This document shows positions 1-5,696 of a DNA stretch of 6,584 bases, one piece after another. The notes under the pieces were generated by a model that had not been told where the DNA came from, did no database searches, and saw only the letters and a program-made list of their open reading frames with translations. The DNA comes from Dehalococcoidia bacterium. GTDB lineage: Bacteria > Chloroflexota > Dehalococcoidia > Lucifugimonadales > Lucifugimonadaceae. The first letter of the stretch is position 1. Each line of letters starts with the position of its first letter. Where the stretch lies: assembly GCA_002700125.1 (NCBI GenBank), contig PACM01000014.1, positions 6,055 to 12,638 of the forward strand, written 5' to 3'. The translations under genes and the position numbers were made by a program.

Positions 1-768
1 TGGAAAGTCATGCCTACCTTTTATGAAGTAGACGTCACGAACTACGGCCAAGTAGTTTCAGCTATGGACGGATGTGATGCAGTGATTCATTTGGCTGCTT
101 GCCCAAGTGCGGCCTATTACACTGAAGAATTCGTCTTCTTTACCAATACAACTTCCATGTGGAACATATGTCAGGCGGCAGAACAACTCGGAATCCAAAA
201 GGTCATGCTTGGATCATCCTACAATTCCATAGGAGCCATGGGGACCGCAGCTCGATGGCGGAAAAATGAAGTAAAGCCTCCCGACTATTTTCCAATTGAT
301 CAGCTTCAGGGAACCCGGAGCGAGGATCCCTATTCTGTGGCTAAGTGGGTCGGTGAACAGGTTGGAGATGCCTTTGAAAGACGAACTCCCGACATGAGCA
401 TAGGGAGTATGAGATTTAACGGGATGTGGGATGACGACACTTTTAGGAACTTAAACAAGAAGCCAATTTCCGATCCTTGGGAGAGATGCCAAGGATTTTG
501 GACATACTTGCACATCAAGGACGCAGCTTCTGCGTGCAGAATGGCCATCGAAAGTGAAGGATGGAAAGGGCACGAGAAATTTTTTCTAAATGCTAAAGAC
601 ACTATGATCACAGTAGAAACGATGGAAGCGATAAAGGCAGTTTACCCTGAAGTGGAAATAAGGCAAGAACTCGAAGGTCACGCCGCTCCAATAAAAATTG
701 ACTTGGCTGAAAAAAGGTTCGGATGGACTCCAAAATACTCTTGGAGAGATGAACAGTTCAGATCTTAG
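1..768 (+). CDS. NAD-dependent epimerase/dehydratase (extended SDR family), 5' end cut by window
   Basis: Extended short-chain dehydrogenase, a cytoplasmic NAD(P)-dependent enzyme acting on a sugar, sugar-nucleotide or similar alcohol/ketone. The reading frame is open from base 1 (W-K-V before the Met at base 10), and the usual N-terminal GxxGxxG cofactor motif is missing, so the real start lies upstream and roughly 40-50 residues are off-window. Counting the Met at base 10 as residue 1, I see the D-V-T and D-A-V-I-H-L-A-A strands of the Rossmann fold (about 8-30), the catalytic-serine region G-S-S (68-70), the catalytic Y-S-V-A-K (Tyr108, Lys112), the W-T-Y-L-H-I-K-D-A-A segment (164-173) and a C-terminal F-G-W-T-P-K-Y-S-W-R tail (237-246) typical of this family. 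The Met at base 10 is unlikely to be the true start because it would cut the fold. It converges with the FAH-type gene, with one nucleotide between the stops. The family is sure; the substrate is unknown, with a sugar or uronate dehydrogenase possible. Confidence 0.9.
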   Translation, partial: WKVMPTFYEVDVTNYGQVVSAMDGCDAVIHLAACPSAAYYTEEFVFFTNTTSMWNICQAAEQLGIQKVMLGSSYNSIGAMGTAARWRKNEVKPPDYFPIDQLQGTRSEDPYSVAKWVGEQVGDAFERRTPDMSIGSMRFNGMWDDDTFRNLNKKPISDPWERCQGFWTYLHIKDAASACRMAIESEGWKGHEKFFLNAKDTMITVETMEAIKAVYPEVEIRQELEGHAAPIKIDLAEKRFGWTPKYSWRDEQFRS

Positions 769-769
769 A

Positions 770-1600
770 TTAGATTACTTTCTGATTTTGTTCCCCGAGA
801 CCTTCTATTCCAAGATGCATAGTATCTCCGGACTGAAGGTATCTTCCGGTACTACTCGCCACGCCGCTCGGCGTGCCAGTAGAAATAACCGTGCCGGGAG
901 CAAGCAACATGAACTGGCTCAAGTAACTCACAATAAAAAAAACTTTGTGAATCATAGTGCTAGTGTTGCCATCCTGCTTTCTTTCACCGTTCAGGTCGAG
1001 CCACATTTTTAAGTTCTGAGGATCTGGAATCTCGTCCTTTGTAACAAGCCAAGGACCTATTGGACCAAAAGTCGGGCAGCTTTTTCCTTTAACCCATTGT
1101 CCCAATCTCTCCAGTTGAAATTCACGCTCGCTCAAATCGTTTACAACACAGTATCCTGCAATATGTTCTTCTGCTTCTTCAATTGAAATATATGAAGCTG
1201 CCTTGCCTATAACGACTCCCAATTCAACTTCATAATCAGACTTGGTCGAATTCTTGGGAACTACTACATCATCGTTGGGTCCAGATACTGAACTTGTAGC
1301 CTTCATAAACACAATAGGTTCTGCGGGCTCTTCCATGTTTACTTCAGCAGCGTGTTCAGAAAAATTCAATCCAATGCATATAAAATCTCTCAAATCGCCC
1401 ACGCAAGGAGCGATGTCAACAGGCGAATCCACTCCGGGGAGTGAGCCCAGATCTGTTGATCTTATATTTGCTATGTTCTCATCACTTATGGATGATCCAT
1501 CCCAGTCAGATACCAAGCTAGACGCATCCTTTATGTCTCCGTTGCTGTCGAGAATTCCAGGTTTTGTAGTTCCATTTTCAACATATCTTAATAGCTTCAA
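770..1600 (-). CDS. Fumarylacetoacetate hydrolase (FAH) family protein, TTG start
   Basis: A 276-residue FAH-fold enzyme, a metal-dependent hydrolase, decarboxylase or isomerase acting on diketo or 2-keto acids in the cytoplasm. Motifs in order: G-L-N-F-S-E-H-A-A-E (77-86), P-I-V-F-M-K-A-T-S (95-103), the metal site S-D-Y-E-V-E-L (Glu124, Glu126), V-V-N-D-L-S-E-R-E (Asp155), W-V-K-G-K-S-C-P-T-F-G-P-I-G-P-W-L-V-T (169-187), S-T-G-T-P-S-G-V (240-247) and L-G-I-E-G-L-G-E-Q (263-271). These resemble proteins annotated as ureidoglycolate lyase-like or 2,4-diketo-3-deoxy-L-fuconate hydrolase; this is a recalled similarity, not a search. The start is TTG at 1598-1600, supported by an AGGAG ribosome binding site 7 nt upstream and by the MKLLRY-type N-terminus usual for the family. 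Oddities: the loop after GTPSGV is about two residues shorter than usual and lacks the common P-P, and the usual T-M-[IV]-F-G-V reads T-M-I-H-K-V. It is divergent from the MDR reductase gene. Confidence 0.92.
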   Translation of the reverse strand: MKLLRYVENGTTKPGILDSNGDIKDASSLVSDWDGSSISDENIANIRSTDLGSLPGVDSPVDIAPCVGDLRDFICIGLNFSEHAAEVNMEEPAEPIVFMKATSSVSGPNDDVVVPKNSTKSDYEVELGVVIGKAASYISIEEAEEHIAGYCVVNDLSEREFQLERLGQWVKGKSCPTFGPIGPWLVTKDEIPDPQNLKMWLDLNGERKQDGNTSTMIHKVFFIVSYLSQFMLLAPGTVISTGTPSGVASSTGRYLQSGDTMHLGIEGLGEQNQKVI

Positions 1601-1684
1601 TTCGCTTCTCCTGCAATATTTTTTAAATTTTCTTTAGAATACATATTTAAGATAAAAAAACCAAACAGTTTTTGAGAGTGATAT
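1601..1684. promoter_or_regulatory. Divergent promoter region between FAH and MDR genes
   Basis: An 84-bp AT-rich gap between two divergently read genes, which must hold promoters for both unless they are read from elsewhere. Weak sigma-70-like candidates only: on the minus strand TTGGTT (1659-1664), 17 bp, TATTCT (1636-1641); on the plus strand CTGCAA (1611-1616), 18 bp, TAGAAT (1635-1640). The two -10 candidates overlap. A GAGAGTG at 1674-1680 is a plausible ribosome binding site for the ATG at 1685. A 6-bp A/T-rich dyad (AAAAAC at 1656-1661 and GTTTTT at 1668-1673) lies just before it. The placement is inferred from gene orientation and the individual boxes are uncertain. Confidence 0.5.
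1608..1612 (-). promoter_or_regulatory. Ribosome binding site supporting the TTG start of the FAH gene
   Basis: On the minus strand this reads AGGAG, a strong Shine-Dalgarno match, separated by 7 nt from the TTG at 1598-1600. It decides the start because no ATG or GTG lies at a comparable distance and the downstream residues match the normal family N-terminus. Confidence 0.8.
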
Positions 1685-2686
1685 ATGACCAATAAAAAAA
1701 TAATAATGACCAGCAGGCCGACGGGACTTCCTAAAGAGTCAAACTTCAGCCTACAAGAAGATAGTCAAGCTTCTTTGAACCAGGGACAGATAAGGCTTAA
1801 GACTTTGTGGCTATCCTTGGATCCTTATATGAGAGGACGGATGAGTGCTGCTAAATCTTATACCGCCGGTATGAATGAAGGGAATGTTATGACAGGTGAA
1901 ATTATAGGAAAGGTGACTGAATCAGAATCAAAAAAATTCCCTGAAGGTTCGATAGTATTAACTAGATCAGGATGGCAGTCGGAGCCAGTAGTCGGTGAAA
2001 ACGAAGTATCTCTTGTAGATCCCAGAATAGACCCTCTAAGTCTTGCCTTGGGAACTATAGGCATGCCAGGCCTAACGGCTTATTTCAGTTTGACACGCAT
2101 AGGAAAACCTAAGAAAGGTGAGACTATCGTAGTCTCGGCTGGCTCTGGAGCGGTTGGAGCTACCGTGGGGCAGATAGGAAAGCACCTGGGCTGCAAGGTA
2201 GTAGGAATCGCAGGAAGTGACGAAAAAGTAAAGTACATGGTCGACGATTTAAATTTCGATGCCGGAGTAAACTACAAAAAAGAAACCTTCAAGGAAGATT
2301 TAAAAAGCTCAACTGCCGAAGGATGCGATATCTATTTTGATAATGTCGGCGGACCCGTTACCGATGCTGTATTGGATCGGCTAAACACATTTTCAAGAGT
2401 CATAGTGTGCGGACAAATCTCTCAATACAATAACCTAAAAAATGAGGATGGTCCCCGCAATTTTCATAAGTTCCTGAGAAATCAGGCGAAACTGGAAGGC
2501 TTCATAGTATACAGATGGGCGGAAGAGTATCAAGAAGGAATTGATTTCTTACTCAAGCTTAAAGAGAGCGGTTTTCTTAAATACAGGGAGACTGTTGTCG
2601 AAGGCATAGAAAACGCTCCTGAAGCATTTTTAAAATTATTCAGTGGAGAAAACTTCGGAAAACTGCTTATTAAGGTTGCTGAATAA
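1685..2686 (+). CDS. MDR-family NADP-dependent oxidoreductase (CurA / prostaglandin reductase-like, COG2130 type)
   Basis: A 333-residue zinc-independent medium-chain reductase. Members of this branch (curcumin reductase CurA, leukotriene B4 12-hydroxydehydrogenase/prostaglandin reductase) reduce the C=C bond of alpha,beta-unsaturated ketones or aldehydes with NADPH in the cytoplasm. Supporting motifs: S-R-P-T-G-L-P (10-16), L-S-L-D-P-Y-M-R-G-R-M (43-53), G-M-P-G-L-T-A-Y-F-S-L (126-136), the nucleotide-binding S-A-G-S-G-A-V-G (151-158), V-V-G-I-A-G-S-D-E-K (172-181), F-D-N-V-G-G (218-223), C-G-Q-I-S-Q-Y-N (242-249) and a G-K-L-L-I-K C-terminus. Length is normal for the family and the gene looks intact. 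The ATG at 1685 is preferred over an in-frame ATG seven codons later because a GAGAGTG lies just upstream and the residues between fit the family N-terminus. It converges with the MFS gene, stop codons one nucleotide apart. The natural substrate is unknown; electrophile detoxification is the usual guess. Confidence 0.93.
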   Translation: MTNKKIIMTSRPTGLPKESNFSLQEDSQASLNQGQIRLKTLWLSLDPYMRGRMSAAKSYTAGMNEGNVMTGEIIGKVTESESKKFPEGSIVLTRSGWQSEPVVGENEVSLVDPRIDPLSLALGTIGMPGLTAYFSLTRIGKPKKGETIVVSAGSGAVGATVGQIGKHLGCKVVGIAGSDEKVKYMVDDLNFDAGVNYKKETFKEDLKSSTAEGCDIYFDNVGGPVTDAVLDRLNTFSRVIVCGQISQYNNLKNEDGPRNFHKFLRNQAKLEGFIVYRWAEEYQEGIDFLLKLKESGFLKYRETVVEGIENAPEAFLKLFSGENFGKLLIKVAE

Positions 2687-2687
2687 T

Positions 2688-4130
2688 TTAGCCAAGGGAT
2701 TCTCGATCACCGGATCTCGAGAAAACAGCAGATAATATAGCGATGAGGCATATTATTAACAGCGCTATAAAGGTGGTACTAAAGCCATTCATAAAAGCTT
2801 CAATTTTCTCAGGGCTGAAAGCAGAACCTACTTCACGAGAAAAGTTTGGTTCAATCCCTGAAGATACGAAAGAAATCGTAACGATGCTTGATGCAACAGC
2901 GATTGAAACGCCCATCCCAACAGTGCGAATCAAGTTGATGATTGAAGATACGGAGCCGTACAGATGGCGAGGAACCAAAGAAACTGTCTGACTGCCGTTA
3001 GGAGATCCCCATAGTCCCATCCCCAATCCATGGAAAATAAGAGTTGCCACAATGACTATATTCGGAGTAGACGGGGTAAACCTTGAAAACAAATATGATG
3101 CAACCAAAATCACAAAAAGTCCTGAGATTATGAAAGGTTTCTGACCAAACCTATCCGAAAGTCTCCCGCTGACACTTGCAGTCAAAGACATCCCTAGTGC
3201 TCCGGGAAAAATCAAAAATCCCGCCTCTTCAGGGGTCCTACCTTTGATAAGCTGAATATAAAAAGGCATCAGAAAAAATAACGAGCTTCCCGCAAAAAAA
3301 CCAAACAGTCTGGTAGAAATAGAGAGAACAAAATCTTTATTGCGTACCAGGCTTAAGTCCAAGATGGGATTTTCTGACCTAGATTCAACATAGAAAAAAC
3401 TAATAAATAATGCTGCTACAGATAGGAAGCATAGAGCTATAGTAATCCCATTAAATATTCTTATTCCCGTATTAATAGAAAACAGCAAAACAGCAAACGC
3501 AGCCGCAGAGAACAGCGTGCCCAAGTAGTCAAATTTTCCTGAACTTCTCCTCCTGCTACCGTCTACAACTTTTTCGTCCAGAAGATACAAAGCCATAAAA
3601 AAGACAGGAATGCTAATAATAGCTTGAATAAGAAACACAGAGGTCCACCCAAAATTAGACACAAGTATACCTCCAAAAATAGGACCAGATATAGCTGCCA
3701 GTCCAACCGTTGTGGTATTCGCTCCCATCCCAGTTCCTCTCTCCTTATCACCAAAGATCATCATAACCATTGCCAATCCTGCAGACATCCTCATTGCAGC
3801 ACCTACAGAAACAAATACACGCGTAAAAAGAAGAAAAGTAAAATTCTGTGATATAGCAGATAGTACGGAAAACAAGGCCATGATTATAACTCCGGCTAGA
3901 TATATCTTCTTCCTGCCAATACGATCCGAGATATTTCCTATTGGCAGCAAGATCCCAACGATCGTTATAGTTGAGACAAGTGATATCCAAGCTACTTGAG
4001 ACAAGTCTACAGAAAATCTCTGTCCAATCTGAGGTAATGCAATTCCAATCATACTGCCATCCAGAACTGCAGAAAAAAGACCTATCCCCAGCGCTGAAAA
4101 TGCAAGCCACTTATTTTTTGCACTCTCCAT
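2688..4130 (-). CDS. MFS transporter, DHA2 (EmrB/QacA-like) drug:H+ antiporter family
   Basis: A 480-residue integral membrane protein in the size range of 14-helix DHA2 permeases, which usually export drugs or small organic molecules against protons. Visible signatures: TM1 L-D-G-S-M-I-G-I-A-L-P-Q-I (23-35), like the family's LDxTIVNVALP; loop motif A G-N-I-S-D-R-I-G-R-K-K (65-75); motif C in TM5 around G-L-A-A-I-S-G-P-I-F-G-G (143-154); and a degenerate second motif A G-R-L-S-D-R-F-G-Q-K-P (322-332). Hydrophobic stretches alternate with short loops throughout. In TM4 the usual R-x-x-Q-G-x-G-A-A reads R-V-F-V-S-V-G-A-A, so the Gln and first Gly of motif B are replaced, and an Arg (114) follows shortly after. 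The ATG starts 5 nt after the lipoprotein stop with no clear Shine-Dalgarno, suggesting translational coupling. It is probably the last gene of the minus-strand unit. Substrate and direction of transport cannot be told from sequence. Confidence 0.92.
   Translation of the reverse strand: MESAKNKWLAFSALGIGLFSAVLDGSMIGIALPQIGQRFSVDLSQVAWISLVSTITIVGILLPIGNISDRIGRKKIYLAGVIIMALFSVLSAISQNFTFLLFTRVFVSVGAAMRMSAGLAMVMMIFGDKERGTGMGANTTTVGLAAISGPIFGGILVSNFGWTSVFLIQAIISIPVFFMALYLLDEKVVDGSRRRSSGKFDYLGTLFSAAAFAVLLFSINTGIRIFNGITIALCFLSVAALFISFFYVESRSENPILDLSLVRNKDFVLSISTRLFGFFAGSSLFFLMPFYIQLIKGRTPEEAGFLIFPGALGMSLTASVSGRLSDRFGQKPFIISGLFVILVASYLFSRFTPSTPNIVIVATLIFHGLGMGLWGSPNGSQTVSLVPRHLYGSVSSIINLIRTVGMGVSIAVASSIVTISFVSSGIEPNFSREVGSAFSPEKIEAFMNGFSTTFIALLIICLIAILSAVFSRSGDRESLG
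2700..2723. repeat. Inverted repeat just past the MDR stop, possible hairpin
   Basis: TTCTCGA (2700-2706) and TCGAGAA (2717-2723) form a perfect 7-bp stem with a 10-nt loop. It begins 14 nt after the MDR stop and lies inside the last codons of the MFS gene. No T-tract follows on either strand, so it is not a classical intrinsic terminator, though it could help end or stabilise either convergent transcript. It may also be chance. Confidence 0.35.
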
Positions 4131-4135
4131 AAAAA

Positions 4136-4636
4136 CTAATCTAGTTTAGAGGCTAGGTCGACGCAGTTATTTAGCAAGTCCTGACATAAAATAACTGCAT
4201 TCCCTGCTACCACATATGATTGATAAGACACCCTATTATTTGTCGAGGTAATAATACCTCCCTTTGAATTAGCATTTACAGCCCTTTTCACTGCTGTTTC
4301 AGCCGACTTTACTCCCGAATCCAAAGCAACGGAATGATCACTGTAAAAGCGTATTTCGATATCTTTCCTGTTAAAAAAACCGTACCATATCTCTAATGCG
4401 TCTGGAGTGATCTTATTTCCTTCTTTATCTACACCGTCCACTATAAATGATTTGGATTTCTTCCATCCGGCGTTCAAGAAATCGTCTAGAGAATACAGCG
4501 AATCTGGATTTTGTACATGTGAATATCTAAACTCAACTTCTGAATCCAAAAATTCATTTTCATCAACCTCCTGATTGCCACTACATCCAATGATGAAAAA
4601 AACTAATGAAATAGCAATATAAAACGATTTCCACAT
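4136..4636 (-). CDS. Uncharacterised small lipoprotein
   Basis: A 166-residue protein that I do not recognise. The N-terminus M-W-K-S-F followed by a hydrophobic stretch and I-I-G-C (lipobox, Cys18) indicates a lipoprotein signal peptide, so the mature protein is probably anchored outside the cytoplasmic membrane by an acylated cysteine. The mature chain starts with an acidic, Asn/Glu/Asp-rich linker (about 19-35), then a predicted mixed alpha/beta domain including G-W-K-K-S-K-S-F (57-64), E-I-W-Y-G-F-F (82-88) and D-I-E-I-R-F-Y-S (92-99), an alpha-helical segment S-G-V-K-S-A-E-T-A-V-K-R-A (107-119), and a C-terminal strand with two cysteines (151, 158) that could form a disulfide. The ATG at 4636 is the only reasonable start, since an in-frame TGA lies upstream with no other start codon between; an AGGA lies 12 nt upstream, a long spacing. 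It sits between the PhyH and MFS genes, 5 nt from the latter, so a role linked to transport or substrate capture is possible but unproven. Confidence 0.82.
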   Translation of the reverse strand: MWKSFYIAISLVFFIIGCSGNQEVDENEFLDSEVEFRYSHVQNPDSLYSLDDFLNAGWKKSKSFIVDGVDKEGNKITPDALEIWYGFFNRKDIEIRFYSDHSVALDSGVKSAETAVKRAVNANSKGGIITSTNNRVSYQSYVVAGNAVILCQDLLNNCVDLASKLD

Positions 4637-4698
4637 AACATATTTAAATCCTGTGAACCAATTCTGACGTAGTAATCAATTAGGTGCATGCTGATTGA
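4637..4698 (-). other. Intergenic gap between PhyH and lipoprotein genes
   Basis: This 62-bp gap is the only sizeable one in the minus-strand gene run. It contains most of an inverted repeat reaching the PhyH stop and an AGGA ahead of the lipoprotein ATG. I could not find a convincing -35/-10 pair: a TTGATT on the minus strand has no good -10 partner. Read-through from upstream seems more likely than a strong internal promoter. Confidence 0.4.
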
Positions 4699-4701
4699 TT
4701 A
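4673..4701. repeat. Inverted repeat overlapping the PhyH stop codon
   Basis: TAATCAAT (4673-4680) and ATTGATTA (4694-4701) are perfect inverted arms. The dyad extends inward by three more positions (TAG at 4681-4683 against CTG at 4691-4693) with one mismatch on the minus-strand transcript, or a G-U pair on the plus strand, leaving a 7-nt loop. The right arm contains the PhyH TAA. There is no T-tract after it on the minus strand, so it is a weak terminator candidate. An mRNA 3'-stabilising hairpin or a protein-binding dyad is equally possible. Confidence 0.5.
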
Positions 4702-5691
4702 AGCACATTCAGGGAATTCACCATCCCATCTGCCAAAAGAAACATCACTATCACCTTCTTGGTTCAATGTGGTCATTATTTCTTTTGTTTTTAACCAAGT
4801 CTCTTTCCATTTCTCGGCATTTCGGAATTCCTTGTCTGGATCTTTTTTGCTTCTTGCAATAAACCCAGGAAATATTTCTCTTCCTGTAGGTTGCCCTGTT
4901 GGGTTGTATCTCAAGTCAAAACTCCATCTAATATTTTCACTAACGTTAGACAAAGAACCGTGAACTGTTCTTTTATGTAATATAACGACACCTCCTCTTT
5001 CCATGGGAACAGGCACGGCTCCATCGGCATCAAAAAGATGTTCAGGGATTTCTCTTACTCCTGGAATTTTATAATCGTTACAATGGGTCAGTAGCTCACC
5101 TTTATGACTCCCAGGGGCTACCTTTAGTGGACCGGCTTCCACCGGAGCGTCTAATAGTGGAAACCAAACTGTCAGCATGTTAGTTTCATCAGCATTTTCA
5201 GTCACCACTCCGTGATCCTGATGCCAAATAGTAGCTCCAATAATAGGTTGTCCATTTTTATTTTTTGGTATTTCTCTTTCAGGAGGTTTTATTCTTACGT
5301 GTTGTACAGGATTTGAATATATCTCTGGACCTATAACAGATTCCACCACGTCCAAAATCTGTTCGTTAACTAGAGCTTTGAATACTGCTGGTCCGAACCA
5401 GCAAGGCGTATCTTTTGTAACTCCCGCAAAGGGAAGTGAAAAGTCGAAGTACTGTGCATTCGTGTCTTCGGTTTCTTGCATAATGCGAGTTAGTCTTTTT
5501 CCGAATGGAAGCTCTTGGAATTTTGAGGAAATTTTGCCTTCTTTAAATAATTCTTCTGCTAGACTGTCCAGCACAGTATGATATTCTTCAATAACTGGAT
5601 CGGTAACCTCTTCAGGGTTGAAAACATTTTCCACGGGTAAAAAGCCAAACTCTTCAAAATAACTTAACTGATCTTGCGTAAGTGATGCCAT
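4699..5691 (-). CDS. Phytanoyl-CoA dioxygenase (PhyH) family Fe(II)/2-oxoglutarate oxygenase
   Basis: A 330-residue cytoplasmic non-haem iron oxygenase. PhyH-family enzymes hydroxylate an organic substrate while converting 2-oxoglutarate and O2 to succinate and CO2. The double-stranded beta-helix signature is complete: W-H-Q-D (His157, Asp159) and distal His244 (R-T-V-H-G-S) form the iron triad, and Arg255 in N-I-R-W-S-F-D-L-R-Y is placed to bind 2-oxoglutarate. Further family marks are the N-terminal Y-F-E-E-F-G-F-L-P-V (11-20), L-T-V-W-F-P-L-L-D-A-P-V-E-A-G-P-L (173-189), P-G-S-H-K-G (193-198) and R-G-G-V-V-I-L (232-238). A C-terminal extension of about 60 residues follows. The ATG at 5691 lies 5 nt after the stop of the LLM oxidoreductase and has no strong Shine-Dalgarno, so the two are probably translated together. 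The exact substrate is unknown; PhyH homologues act on very diverse compounds, not only phytanoyl-CoA. Confidence 0.94.
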   Translation of the reverse strand: MASLTQDQLSYFEEFGFLPVENVFNPEEVTDPVIEEYHTVLDSLAEELFKEGKISSKFQELPFGKRLTRIMQETEDTNAQYFDFSLPFAGVTKDTPCWFGPAVFKALVNEQILDVVESVIGPEIYSNPVQHVRIKPPEREIPKNKNGQPIIGATIWHQDHGVVTENADETNMLTVWFPLLDAPVEAGPLKVAPGSHKGELLTHCNDYKIPGVREIPEHLFDADGAVPVPMERGGVVILHKRTVHGSLSNVSENIRWSFDLRYNPTGQPTGREIFPGFIARSKKDPDKEFRNAEKWKETWLKTKEIMTTLNQEGDSDVSFGRWDGEFPECA

Positions 5692-5696
5692 TTTAT

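Noticed and set aside
860..875. GC-rich dyad CACGCC-GCTC-GGCGTG, looking like a terminator stem downstream of the SDR gene.
   Set aside because: It encodes the conserved G-T-P-S-G-V motif of the FAH protein, has no T-tract on either strand, and is best explained by codon content.
698..1012. Plus-strand open frame of 104 codons overlapping the SDR end and the FAH gene.
   Set aside because: It is out of frame with the SDR, antisense to the well-supported FAH gene, has no recognisable motif and no ribosome binding site.
3971..4006. Direct repeat TTGAGACAAGT at 3971-3981 and 3996-4006, the second part of a small dyad.
   Set aside because: It lies in the conserved N-terminal part of the MFS gene, is read in different frames, and the residues it encodes are ordinary for the family; likely chance.
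3748..4110. Minus-strand open frame of 120 codons within the MFS gene, rich in Cys, Trp and Ser.
   Set aside because: It is an alternative frame of the clearly identified MFS coding sequence with an implausible composition.
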